Shown here: positions 1-5,229 of the stretch, in pieces
How the letters are laid out: every line of letters starts with the position of its first letter
Position numbering within the stretch: the first letter of the stretch is position 1
Virus record (IMG/VR): IMGVR_UViG_3300028920_000013
Location: 1 to 43,554 of that record
Direction: 5' to 3' (one strand)
DNA from: a virus
Length of the DNA stretch: 43,554 nt
The notes under the pieces: model-generated
What the model was told of the DNA's origin: nothing
Database searches by the model: none
What the model saw: only the letters and a program-made list of their open reading frames with translations
Translations under genes and position numbers: made by a program

Positions 1-127
1 ACTCCCATTTCCTTTAACAATTTTTTTATTAAAACTCCGCCTAAAGCATTGGTATCCATAATTATTCTAGCATTATTATAGCTTTCCTTCAAAGTTTTTA
101 ATAATGCAAATTGTAATGTTGGACTAC
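1..127. repeat. Terminal overlap, left copy
   Basis: These 127 bases are identical to 43428-43554. The large-terminase frame continues from one copy into the other (1229 + 310 nt = 513 codons), so this is the overlap of a circular assembly and not two genes. A length of 127 equals a k-mer size commonly used by short-read assemblers, so it need not be a physical terminal repeat. The packaged DNA could be circularly permuted. Confidence 0.95.
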
Positions 128-1229
128 CACCTTTCATAAATTCGTGATGAACAATCTGATAAGGCTTGGTGGTGTAGTCAATAATCAAGAAAATAGTTGG
201 ATCACCTTGATCGGAACCACCCCAGTCAGCAGAAATCAAGTATTGATGTCCATATTCTGGGGCTTTTGGTTTTAATGTTATATCAAATATCTGATCAACT
301 GCTTCTGGTTCAAAAACTTTTACGCTGGAAGGGACTGCTTCACCTAAAAATACCTGACGGTATTTAGCAAAGTCTTCGTCCATAATCTTTTTCTTTGCTG
401 ACTCCTTAACCTCTTCTGGTAAAAAGATATTATCAGTATAAATACCAGTAGTAATTCCCCATTCATTCTGCTTTTTAAGGGCTTTTTTGACTAACCCGAA
501 ATAATATTGTTGTGATTTAGCTTCAGTATCATAAGTTGAAACCAAATCAATCGGGGCATTTAAGTCAACAGTTCGGCTCATAATACGACCGGGTAGTTCA
601 GTACGTAAGTGATGGGAAAATACGCACTCGTCGTAGGATATGTAGCCGAATTGACGACCTGCCAAAGAAGCACCAGAGTCCTCACCAGTGGACGCGCCAA
701 AAAAAGTTGAATTATTAGAAAACTCTATCCTGTTTTTATTATCATTTTTACTTTTATAGAACGATTGAATTTTACACTTATTAGTAGTTTTCTTACCATC
801 AACAATTGTAGTAAATCTAGAGTGAAGTAAATCAAATATATAATTGTAGCAACCCAAGACCTGATTACTATGTGGGGATAAGTCTAATGTTTGATACCTC
901 AAATCTCTTAAGGCTGCTAATTGAGTTTCACGATCAACACCAATTTTATAAAAATTATATCTAATGTGTTTTCCTGCTAAAGCAACAGTTTTACCCCACC
1001 GATTACAAGGAACAAGAATATGTTTTCGGGTACTTTTAGGATTGTAAATAACATCTGATTCTCTTAAAAACCTTTTCTGTCCTTCGTGAAGTGGCATACC
1101 AAGGAAATATTCACAGAAAAATACCGGATCTTTGTAACCTTTAGTTAAGGCGTCTGTAAATTCAGTAATTTGTTCTTTTTGCTTTTCATCTAATTCATTA
1201 AACTGTTTCTTATAATCCTGAAACCTCAT
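1..1229 (-). CDS. terL: Terminase large subunit, N-terminal 410 residues (continues at 43427)
   Basis: This is the ATPase part of the DNA-packaging motor, which drives genome entry into the prohead and cuts the concatemer. Read from ATG at 1229-1227, it shows a Walker A-type motif PCNRWGKT (residues 74-81), Walker B YISYDE (196-201) and the first nuclease Asp in SADWGG (Asp335), followed by IIMDTNALGG (Asp392). The frame is open to base 1 and continues at 43427 on the closed circle, giving a 512-residue protein of normal TerL length. The start overlaps the upstream small-subunit gene by 20 nt, which suggests coupled translation. The family call is secure; the packaging strategy (headful or site-specific) is not visible. 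Confidence 0.93.
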   Translation of the reverse strand, partial: MRFQDYKKQFNELDEKQKEQITEFTDALTKGYKDPVFFCEYFLGMPLHEGQKRFLRESDVIYNPKSTRKHILVPCNRWGKTVALAGKHIRYNFYKIGVDRETQLAALRDLRYQTLDLSPHSNQVLGCYNYIFDLLHSRFTTIVDGKKTTNKCKIQSFYKSKNDNKNRIEFSNNSTFFGASTGEDSGASLAGRQFGYISYDECVFSHHLRTELPGRIMSRTVDLNAPIDLVSTYDTEAKSQQYYFGLVKKALKKQNEWGITTGIYTDNIFLPEEVKESAKKKIMDEDFAKYRQVFLGEAVPSSVKVFEPEAVDQIFDITLKPKAPEYGHQYLISADWGGSDQGDPTIFLIIDYTTKPYQIVHHEFMKGGSPTLQFALLKTLKESYNNARIIMDTNALGGVLIKKLLKEMG

Positions 1230-1851
1230 TTGATTTTTCTTTTAATTCATTAGAATCTTCCTCAATTTCACCTTCAACAATATCAGCTTTATCAATATGT
1301 CCATATTGAGCTGCTGAAATTAAATTCTCCATTAAAGTTTCAGTGCGTTCATCAGCTTTGGCTTTTAGATCAACAGTTCGGTGCTTGGCAAAGGCGTCAG
1401 TTCCTTTAAAAAACCATTCCATAATAGTTTTCTTTTCTATTGGATTTAATTTTTCTCCTGCTTCAAGTTTCTCTCGAACTTCTTGTAAAGTTTGATCCAT
1501 AACAATATCACCCATTACAAACAATTTCTTGTAAGCATTATCAAGTAACTTTTTCAAGACATTTTCACCGACATCACCTTGATCAAGAAAGTTGTTTTTC
1601 AATCGTTCCATTAAAATTCCGGCTCGCTTATCTTGATCCTTATCCAATTTCTTTAGAAACTTATTAAAACTGGTATAACTAGGTAAATTAGGATCTAATG
1701 CTTTAACTCTACGGTAAAGTTCACTAATAGGAACCTTGCCTTTTTGTTCATTTATAATGTCAAAAATCTCTTCAGAACGCGGAGAGGTAAGAAATGCCGA
1801 CTTATTAAGTGGGGCTTTAGCTGATTTTGTCTTTATTGGTATTTGCTTCAT
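1210..1851 (-). CDS. terS: Probable terminase small subunit
   Basis: A 213-residue, highly charged, mostly helical protein directly upstream of terL and overlapping it by 20 nt. This is the usual place of the small terminase subunit, which recognises phage DNA and loads the large subunit. I see no clear helix-turn-helix signature; residues 20-75 could form a small helical DNA-binding domain and the C-terminus is acidic. I chose ATG at 1851 over an upstream TTG at 1899, because the TTG lies inside a strong terminator-like hairpin (1865-1904) that makes better sense as leader RNA. The call rests mainly on position. It is the first gene of the late operon. Confidence 0.6.
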   Translation of the reverse strand: MKQIPIKTKSAKAPLNKSAFLTSPRSEEIFDIINEQKGKVPISELYRRVKALDPNLPSYTSFNKFLKKLDKDQDKRAGILMERLKNNFLDQGDVGENVLKKLLDNAYKKLFVMGDIVMDQTLQEVREKLEAGEKLNPIEKKTIMEWFFKGTDAFAKHRTVDLKAKADERTETLMENLISAAQYGHIDKADIVEGEIEEDSNELKEKSNEVSGL

Positions 1852-1853
1852 AT

Positions 1854-1904
1854 AAGAAAAACAAGAGGTTGGCAGTAACTCCGACAAAGTTACTTCCAAT
1901 CCTC
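1854..1904 (-). terminator. Terminator hairpin in the late leader (possible attenuator)
   Basis: In the minus-strand RNA the arms GAGG-A-TTGG-A-AGTAACT (1904-1888) and AGTTACT-G-CCAA-CCTC (1880-1865) form 15 base pairs with one bulge and one mismatch. They are followed by TTGTTTTTCTT, a typical U-rich tail. The hairpin lies between the late promoter and the terS ATG at 1851. It should stop most transcripts after about 50 nt unless it is overcome, as at lambda tR', where the Q protein acts. Confidence 0.7.
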
Positions 1905-1914
1905 TTCTAACTTA

Positions 1915-1944
1915 AGAATACAATTAATAAATAAATGTTGTCAA
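1915..1944 (-). promoter_or_regulatory. Late promoter, sigma70 type
   Basis: On the minus strand, TTGACA (1944-1939), an 18-bp spacer and TATTCT (1920-1915). Transcription should start near 1908 and read the terminase genes and then the rest of the leftward late operon. It has a perfect -35 and a fair -10. It is the only strong promoter I found for this operon. Confidence 0.7.
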
Positions 1945-1956
1945 GTCATTAACGAC

Positions 1957-1974
1957 TTATCCACAGTTTATCCA
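1957..1974 (+). promoter_or_regulatory. DnaA box pair between divergent promoters
   Basis: TTATCCACAGTTTATCCA contains a perfect DnaA box (1957-1965) and a second related box. The same 18 bases recur at 3103-3120. The pair lies between the late promoter (-35 at 1944) and the rightward promoter (-35 at 1982), so bound host DnaA could affect both promoters or local unwinding. Confidence 0.55.
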
Positions 1975-1981
1975 AAAAAAC

Positions 1982-2010
1982 TTGACAAACTTATAGTCAT
2001 TTAATACAAT
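1982..2010 (+). promoter_or_regulatory. Rightward sigma70 promoter
   Basis: TTGACA (1982-1987), a 17-bp spacer and TACAAT (2005-2010). The predicted start is near 2017. A terminator follows within 70 bases and there is no open frame between, so the product would be a short untranslated RNA. Confidence 0.65.
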
Positions 2011-2016
2011 GAAAGC

Positions 2017-2085
2017 ACAATTTAACACTGATTTTTTTCATCAAAAAACCATATTCAGAAAATCCCTGTTTATCAGGGGTTTTTT
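2017..2085 (+). ncRNA. Candidate small RNA, about 70 nt
   Basis: The interval runs from the predicted start of the 1982 promoter to the T-run of the terminator at 2063-2085. No ribosome site or frame lies inside. The 3' half folds into nested hairpins: CATCAAAAAACC (2039-2050) pairs with GGTTTTTTGATG (2078-2089), and CCCTG pairs with CAGGG inside. The target is unknown. It could simply insulate the divergent transcription units. Confidence 0.45.
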
Positions 2086-2089
2086 GATG
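2039..2089. terminator. Bidirectional intrinsic terminator
   Basis: CCCTG-TTTAT-CAGGG (2064-2078) followed by GTTTTTT on the plus strand. An outer 12-bp perfect stem (2039-2050 with 2078-2089) gives A-rich and U-rich flanks on both strands, so it can work in both directions. It separates the 1982 promoter unit from the next promoter at 2101. Confidence 0.75.
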
Positions 2090-2100
2090 TTTTAAGGCTA

Positions 2101-2129
2101 TTGACACGCTGGCGCCAAAATTATAAAAT
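2101..2129 (+). promoter_or_regulatory. Rightward sigma70 promoter
   Basis: TTGACA (2101-2106), a 17-bp spacer and TAAAAT (2124-2129). The predicted start at about 2136 is right beside an ATG at 2137, so the message would be leaderless if that frame is used. Otherwise it would make a short structured RNA that ends at the hairpins of 2169-2220. Confidence 0.6.
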
Positions 2130-2136
2130 TACTTAT

Positions 2137-2268
2137 ATGAAAGAGATCAGTGGTCACAATCAAAGATGGACCGAAAAATACGGTCTTTTATTATTCCTAG
2201 CTTTTTGGCTGGGAATTTTTATTATCTGGAGTTTTGTTATTTCTACTCTTTACATTTTAATATTTTGA
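2137..2268 (+). CDS. Possible 43-residue membrane peptide
   Basis: The frame reads MKEISGHNQRWTEKYG and then an unbroken hydrophobic stretch (residues 17-43) that could be one membrane span, ending in TGA. No ribosome site is possible if transcription starts at 2136, so translation would have to be leaderless. Two terminator-like hairpins lie inside the frame, which argues for an untranslated RNA instead. T-rich DNA gives hydrophobic frames by chance, so confidence is low. Confidence 0.25.
   Translation: MKEISGHNQRWTEKYGLLLFLAFWLGIFIIWSFVISTLYILIF
2169..2220 (+). terminator. Two tandem terminator-like hairpins
   Basis: The first is GACCG (2169-2173) with CGGTC (2181-2185), followed by TTTTATTATT. 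The second is ATTCCTAGC (2193-2201) with GCTGGGAAT (2208-2216, one G-U pair), followed by TTTTTATTATC. Each has a stem and U-run of intrinsic-terminator form. Together they would end RNA from the 2101 promoter after 50 to 85 nt. Confidence 0.55.
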
Positions 2269-2356
2269 TAACTCTATCTCCATAGAGTTGAATCAGGTTG
2301 TGTTAAACCTGTTATAAGTTTTGGGCTTCACCTGCTAATGGTGGGTGGAGTTATCA
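2266..2356 (+). ncRNA. Candidate structured RNA with exclusive stems
   Basis: TGATAACTC (2266-2274) can pair perfectly with GAGTTATCA (2348-2356) and enclose three hairpins. The same AACTC can instead pair locally: AACTCTAT (2270-2277) with ATAGAGTT (2282-2289). CAGGTT/AACCTG (2294-2311) and TTCACC/GGTGGG (2327-2345) lie inside. The cloverleaf outline is not a tRNA: no T-loop or acceptor signature is present. I do not recognise the family. Confidence 0.4.
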
Positions 2357-2428
2357 GAATATTAACAATCAGTAAAAGACAATCGCTCATAATTTCTTTT
2401 CTGATGGACAATTAAACTAGATGGCTAT

Positions 2429-2640
2429 TTGGAAAGAGCGCAACTGCCGAAGGGCGCATACCATAAGCCGAAAGCTACTGCCGGTTATCGTTCCGGTGAA
2501 TTAAAAACGGCACCAACTCATTATATAGGAACCGGGGTGAGTTGGGTGAAGAAGACATATATTGGATTTAGACGGCAACAAGACTTGTCCAATATATTTA
2601 CCCGAAATAGCCGTGACCGTTCCGAAAAGGTATAACTCAA
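2429..2640 (+). ncRNA. Candidate structured RNA with a pseudoknot
   Basis: This stretch is more GC-rich than its flanks and full of inverted repeats. CCAACTCA (2513-2520) pairs with TGAGTTGG (2538-2545). TATATTGGA (2558-2566) pairs with TCCAATATA (2588-2596), and its loop ACGGC (2572-2576) pairs with GCCGT (2610-2614), an H-type pseudoknot. A 68-codon frame (2429-2635) exists but would start at TTG without a ribosome site and resembles no protein I know. I therefore prefer an RNA. It does not match tmRNA, RNase P RNA or group I or II intron cores as I remember them. Confidence 0.4.
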
Positions 2641-2905
2641 CTGCTCTGCTAAAAAGGGGAAATACCATAATCAGTAGCAAATCCAAATATTACATCTAAT
2701 TTATATAAATTTTCACTTGCTGTTTTTGACGGTATAAGCTCACTGCATCTGCATTTCAGGGGAAGGTATAATTGACAAATAATTATATTTATGTTCTACC
2801 TATAAGTGATCCAAAAATACTCCCCGATATAGGGGGAGATATAAATATTTCCTAAAACCAAATTTCAAAGCTAGCACTACCCCGAATATGATTTTTGCTT
2901 TTACT
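2641..2905. other. Non-coding AT-rich spacer
   Basis: I see no convincing frame. A TATAAT at 2767 and a TTGACA at 2773 are present, but neither has a good partner element at the right distance. The stretch separates the candidate structured RNA from the tandem repeats of the presumed origin. Confidence 0.5.
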
Positions 2906-2958
2906 CTTGCCCTGTTTATTGTCCTTATCCTTGCCCTGTCCCTTATCCTTGCCCTATA
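2906..2958 (+). repeat. 18-bp tandem repeats (iteron-like)
   Basis: Two adjacent 18-bp units (2923-2940 and 2941-2958) share CCTTATCCTTGCCCT. A partial unit, CTTGCCCTGTTTA, precedes them from 2906, and TGTCCTTGTCCTATA follows at about 2988. Short direct repeats next to an AT-rich stretch and DnaA boxes resemble an origin with iterons. No initiator protein gene is evident, so the binding factor is unknown. Confidence 0.5.
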
Positions 2959-3052
2959 TTAAGGTATAAATCCAGTCTAGTCTTCTTTGTCCTTGTCCTA
3001 TAAAAAAGAAAAGAGAAAGTCAAGGTATCTCAATAAGGAAACTAAAAACATA

Positions 3053-3150
3053 TTGACAAACAATTGAATATATTGTTTAACTGGTATTTTATCCCCTGCT
3101 ATTTATCCACAGTTTATCCACTTTGTAGATTATTCACTTATAGTGTTTTT
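3053..3150. other. Candidate replication origin core
   Basis: This AT-rich stretch carries a perfect DnaA box TTATCCACA at 3103-3111, a one-mismatch box TTATCCACT at 3114-3122 and a looser TTATTCACT at about 3131. The tandem repeats lie just upstream at 2906-2958. The phage shows no replication initiator, helicase or polymerase, so opening by host DnaA is a sensible model. No origin activity can be shown from sequence alone. Confidence 0.45.
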
Positions 3151-3177
3151 ATAGCACTACTTTGTCCCTGTCTTTTT

Positions 3178-3200
3178 ATAGCTAATTTTAGCTATTTTTT
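3178..3200 (+). terminator. Weak intrinsic terminator before the early promoter
   Basis: ATAGCT (3178-3183) pairs with AGCTAT (3190-3195) and TTTTTT follows. The stem is AT-rich and therefore weak. It would shield the early promoter at 3217 from upstream read-through. Confidence 0.4.
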
Positions 3201-3216
3201 AATACCTATTTACCTA

Positions 3217-3245
3217 TTGACAATCTTTATATAATACTATATACT
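3217..3245 (+). promoter_or_regulatory. Main early promoter
   Basis: TTGACA (3217-3222), a 17-bp spacer and TATACT (3240-3245), with a start near 3252. It faces the early gene array and is followed by the first copy of the conserved leader (3266-3287). It is one of the best sigma70 matches in the window. Confidence 0.75.
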
Positions 3246-3265
3246 TAATAGTAGTTAAACATATT

Positions 3266-3287
3266 TAGTCCTTAACAATAAAACATT
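3266..3287 (+). repeat. Early leader, copy A
   Basis: TAGTCCTTAACAATA followed by AAACATT and ATG. This is the first copy of the leader found before most early genes. It has no Shine-Dalgarno sequence. Confidence 0.75.
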
Positions 3288-3473
3288 ATGCTAAAAGCAA
3301 TCATTATTTGTGCCGTCCTTGCCTTGACTTTAACCGCAGTTATCGTTGGTTATAACAGGCAAGAAATCAAAGAATGTTATCAATGGCAAAAACAAGCCAA
3401 GCAATACCCAAATTTTTACCTAACCGATTGGCAAGCTAAACAATGCCAACGTCACAACATAATCATTGATTAA
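3288..3473 (+). CDS. Small membrane protein, Cys/Trp-rich tail
   Basis: A 61-residue protein with one hydrophobic segment (residues 2-21), which may be a signal anchor or membrane span. A polar tail with spaced Cys, Trp and Gln follows (ECYQWQKQAKQYPNFYLTDW, then QAKQCQRHN). I have the impression of similar short proteins in Patescibacteria and their phages, but cannot confirm this. It is the first gene behind the early promoter, so it is probably made at once after infection. The function is unknown; a membrane-associated host-takeover or anti-defence role would be speculation. Confidence 0.65.
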   Translation: MLKAIIICAVLALTLTAVIVGYNRQEIKECYQWQKQAKQYPNFYLTDWQAKQCQRHNIIID

Positions 3474-3488
3474 AGATTGACTTCGGCG

Positions 3489-3542
3489 CCGGGCTTTTTG
3501 TCCCGGTTCCGACGCTAGTCCTTAACAATTAACTAAAAATGT
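3489..3542 (+). repeat. Stem-loop plus early leader, copy B
   Basis: CCGGG (3489-3493) pairs with CCCGG (3502-3506); the leader with the 16-nt core GTCCTTAACAATTAAC (3518-3533) follows, then TAAAAATGT and ATG at 3543. This copy is a perfect complement of 7369-7384. Confidence 0.8.
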
Positions 3543-3923
3543 ATGTATTTATCAAAACAACATTTTATTGACGTTCTAGACTCCGCCGGGTTTGACCAGT
3601 CAAATCTAAAAGAGTTTGACTACGCCGAACGTTTGAGTCCCGGGGCTTACTTGTTTAGTTCCGGTTCACATTTAGCCGTTATTTATCAATCAACCGTTGT
3701 ATTTTACGGTGAGATTATAAACGTTGACGGTAAACAGAAAAAAGTTATTAAATTAAACTCTGGCGGGTGGTTTACGGTTACCACTAAAAAATGGCAAAAT
3801 TACGCGCTTGACCTGTTTAATACCGGGTGGCATATTTACCAGAAAAATTTTAGCTGGTATATCACCGACGGCGACAAGTTCAACCGCGAATATACCGAAA
3901 ACGTCCTAACCTTGACCGTTTAG
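3543..3923 (+). CDS. Conserved-looking early protein, 126 aa
   Basis: A soluble protein of 126 residues, rich in Tyr, Phe and Trp, with an alternating beta-type pattern (SHLAVIYQSTVVFYGEII) and a C-terminal NTGWHIYQKNFSWYITDG stretch. It looks like a compact single domain of the kind found in many phage early regions. I do not recognise a catalytic motif and do not assign a function. The second of two nearby ATGs (3543) fits the spacing of the other leader copies. The base composition is richer in GC than in the later early genes, which suggests separate acquisition. Confidence 0.7.
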   Translation: MYLSKQHFIDVLDSAGFDQSNLKEFDYAERLSPGAYLFSSGSHLAVIYQSTVVFYGEIINVDGKQKKVIKLNSGGWFTVTTKKWQNYALDLFNTGWHIYQKNFSWYITDGDKFNREYTENVLTLTV

Positions 3924-3935
3924 GCTTAACCGTTG

Positions 3936-3985
3936 CCCCGGGTTCCCGGGGTTCCGGTTAGTCCTTAACAATAACAAAAAACATT
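3936..3985 (+). repeat. Stem-loop plus orphan early leader, copy C
   Basis: CCCCGGG (3936-3942), TT and CCCGGGG (3945-3951) form a very stable hairpin. The leader TTAGTCCTTAACAATAAC and AAAAAACATT follow. Where copies A and K have ATG, this one has ATC (3986-3988), and the frame after it closes after five codons, so the leader has no gene behind it. Confidence 0.75.
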
Positions 3986-4193
3986 ATCCGAATCGTTCCT
4001 TGATAAAATAACAAGGGTTAAACGGGTCAGCGATTAACTTCGCTACCTGTTGCCTGTCCTTATTTGTGCCAAAGGATATCCTAAAACTACTAACATAATT
4101 GGCGTAGTCAATAAGGGCAGACAATAGGTAATAACTAACTAAAAAACTATGGACAAAAAAATTAAATAACGCTAAAAGAATCGGCGCCAACAT
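3984..4193 (-). pseudogene. Reversed, probably decayed gene in an early cassette
   Basis: A 69-codon frame on the opposite strand fills almost exactly the coding slot between leader C and leader D. Its C-terminal half (FRISFGTNKDRQQVAKLIAD, then PFNPCYFIKERFG) reads like a genuine protein with phage-like codon use. Its N-terminal half is hydrophobic. A plus-strand copy of the leader end (TAACTAAAAAACTATGG, 4134-4152) followed by a six-codon frame MDKKIK overlaps it. The simplest reading is a gene body that was turned around and truncated, leaving leaders without genes. It could also be a real minus-strand gene, though it has no promoter. Confidence 0.35.
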
Positions 4194-4212
4194 TAAGAGA
4201 ACGGCGCTAAAA

Positions 4213-4237
4213 CCTTAACAATTAACTAAATAAAATT
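4213..4237 (+). repeat. Early leader, copy D
   Basis: CCTTAACAATTAAC followed by TAAATAAAATT and ATG at 4238. GC-rich GGCGC elements upstream (about 4182-4207) may form the stem of this cassette. Confidence 0.65.
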
Positions 4238-4441
4238 ATGGACAAAGAAAAACTAATTGACCACTATGTTAATTTATACCGACAACTATGGGGTAGTAAT
4301 TCTGGACTATGTACTGAAACACTAAAACAAATGGGGGAAAAAGAACTAAAAAAGGAAATTAAGGAAATGAAACAGCATATTAAAGACAAAAATCCTTATT
4401 TTCCTGCCTTTGAAACTTTTTACCAAAACAAATCTAAATAA
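4238..4441 (+). CDS. Small charged helical protein, 67 aa
   Basis: Lys- and Glu-rich, mainly helical protein (MDKEKLIDHYVNLYRQLWGS at the start) with no membrane segment. Residues 32-50 could form an amphipathic helix. The short peptide MDKKIK at 4150 resembles its first residues and may be a broken copy. No function is recognisable. It lies in the early array between leader D and a shortened leader before 4457, so it is probably co-expressed with both neighbours. Confidence 0.6.
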   Translation: MDKEKLIDHYVNLYRQLWGSNSGLCTETLKQMGEKELKKEIKEMKQHIKDKNPYFPAFETFYQNKSK

Positions 4442-4456
4442 TTAACTAAAAAAACT

Positions 4457-4624
4457 ATGTTATTAAAACAAGTTTATAAATGCGAAAATTGCCAAAAAGA
4501 TAACATTGATGTTTTGGAAATCTTCCCCGGCAATTTATGCCTTGAATGTTACGAAAAGAAAATGAATAAAATACCACTAGAGAAATTAGAAAAATCTGAC
4601 TTTAAAAAGGCAATCAATCTTTAA
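4457..4624 (+). CDS. Small zinc-ribbon protein, 55 aa
   Basis: The frame starts at ATG 4457 after AATTAACTAAAAAAACT, a shortened leader copy, and ends at TAA 4622-4624. Two Cys pairs, YKCENCQK (Cys9, Cys12) and NLCLECYE (Cys28, Cys31), are set for one zinc ion, as in small zinc ribbons. The rest is Lys-rich. Such small phage proteins often bind nucleic acid or a host protein, but no target can be named. Confidence 0.65.
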   Translation: MLLKQVYKCENCQKDNIDVLEIFPGNLCLECYEKKMNKIPLEKLEKSDFKKAINL

Positions 4625-4637
4625 GCATTGACGCTAG

Positions 4638-4701
4638 CCCCGGACGATCCGGGGACGGCGCTAGCGCTTAAGCTAGTCCTTAAAAATTAACTAATAAAAT
4701 T
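4638..4701 (+). repeat. Stem-loop plus early leader, copy F
   Basis: CCCCGGA-CGA-TCCGGGG (4638-4654), a second palindrome GCGCTAGCGC, then AGCTAGTCCTTAAAAATTAA and ATG at 4702. The stop codon upstream lies in TTTAAG, which can pair with CTTAA of the leader and bring the stop and next start together. Confidence 0.75.
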
Positions 4702-4884
4702 ATGGCAAAAATAGTATTTATTTTACCCGGCGGATTTTCAGAACCAGCAGAAGCAAATTTAGAAATGTTTGGTAAAAAATGGAATAATAAAAAAATAGAT
4801 AAATTAACAGCGAAATTTAAAAGCAATCAATATGTTATAATTTATCAAAAAGACGAAGGTAAAATATGGAAAAGAATTGATTAA
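4702..4884 (+). CDS. Small early protein, 60 aa
   Basis: A 60-residue basic protein with a beta-type start (MAKIVFILPGGFSEP) and a Lys/Asn-rich middle, ending KDEGKIWKRID. No membrane segment or metal site is visible. I do not recognise it. The gene has the full leader in front and a long GC-rich spacer behind, so it forms a self-contained cassette of the early array. Confidence 0.55.
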   Translation: MAKIVFILPGGFSEPAEANLEMFGKKWNNKKIDKLTAKFKSNQYVIIYQKDEGKIWKRID

Positions 4885-5001
4885 CTAACTTTAAGAATTG
4901 ACTAGACGGCGCTATTTGTGGAAGCCCTGACCGGTTACAACTTCTGCCAAGCGATTAACCGGGCGCCGTTTAGCTAGTCCTTAAAAATTAACTAAAAAAC
5001 T
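4885..5001 (+). repeat. Long stem-loop plus early leader, copy G
   Basis: ACGGCGC (about 4906) and GCGCCGT (about 4964) can pair across a 50-nt loop. The leader GCTAGTCCTTAAAAATTAAC, AAAAAACT and ATG at 5002 follow. The long loop is unlike the tight hairpins of the other copies, and I see no frame in it. Confidence 0.65.
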
Positions 5002-5223
5002 ATGGAATACAAAAAAGACGAAATAGCAAATGATCTATACGATCTAATAAAAGTTTGTTTTTTATCAGACAAACAGGTTGATAATTGGGCGAGATTATCA
5101 AGAAAACACGCTGAAATCTCAAAGCAAAATATGAAAAAGCATTTTGGTAGAAAGTATATTGAAGTAAATGGAAATAAAATAGTAATAGGAAAAAACAAAA
5201 AAACTACAATAACAATTAACTAA
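5002..5223 (+). CDS. Small basic early protein, 73 aa
   Basis: A Lys-rich 73-residue protein, helical in the first 55 residues (LYDLIKVCFLSDKQVDNWAR) with a short basic beta-like tail. Its charge suggests nucleic-acid contact, but no known motif is visible. Its stop is only six bases from the next start, and the end of its own coding sequence supplies the leader of the ArdA-like gene (ACAATTAACTAAAAAACT). The two genes are therefore translated from one message and probably coupled. Confidence 0.6.
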   Translation: MEYKKDEIANDLYDLIKVCFLSDKQVDNWARLSRKHAEISKQNMKKHFGRKYIEVNGNKIVIGKNKKTTITIN

Positions 5224-5229
5224 AAAACT

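Noticed and set aside
1-127. Physical direct terminal repeat
   Set aside because: The length is that of an assembler k-mer and the repeat lies inside terL. Coverage data would be needed to claim a true terminal repeat.
1852-1899. TTG start of terS at 1899
   Set aside because: The extra 16 codons are the terminator hairpin of the late leader. ATG 1851 leaves it as untranslated RNA.
2266-2356. tRNA gene
   Set aside because: The outline is cloverleaf-like, but T-loop, D-loop and acceptor signatures are missing. I found no convincing tRNA elsewhere by eye.
2501-2686. Minus-strand frame of 61 codons
   Set aside because: It lies over the inverted-repeat-rich RNA candidate, has no start signal and would run against all neighbours.
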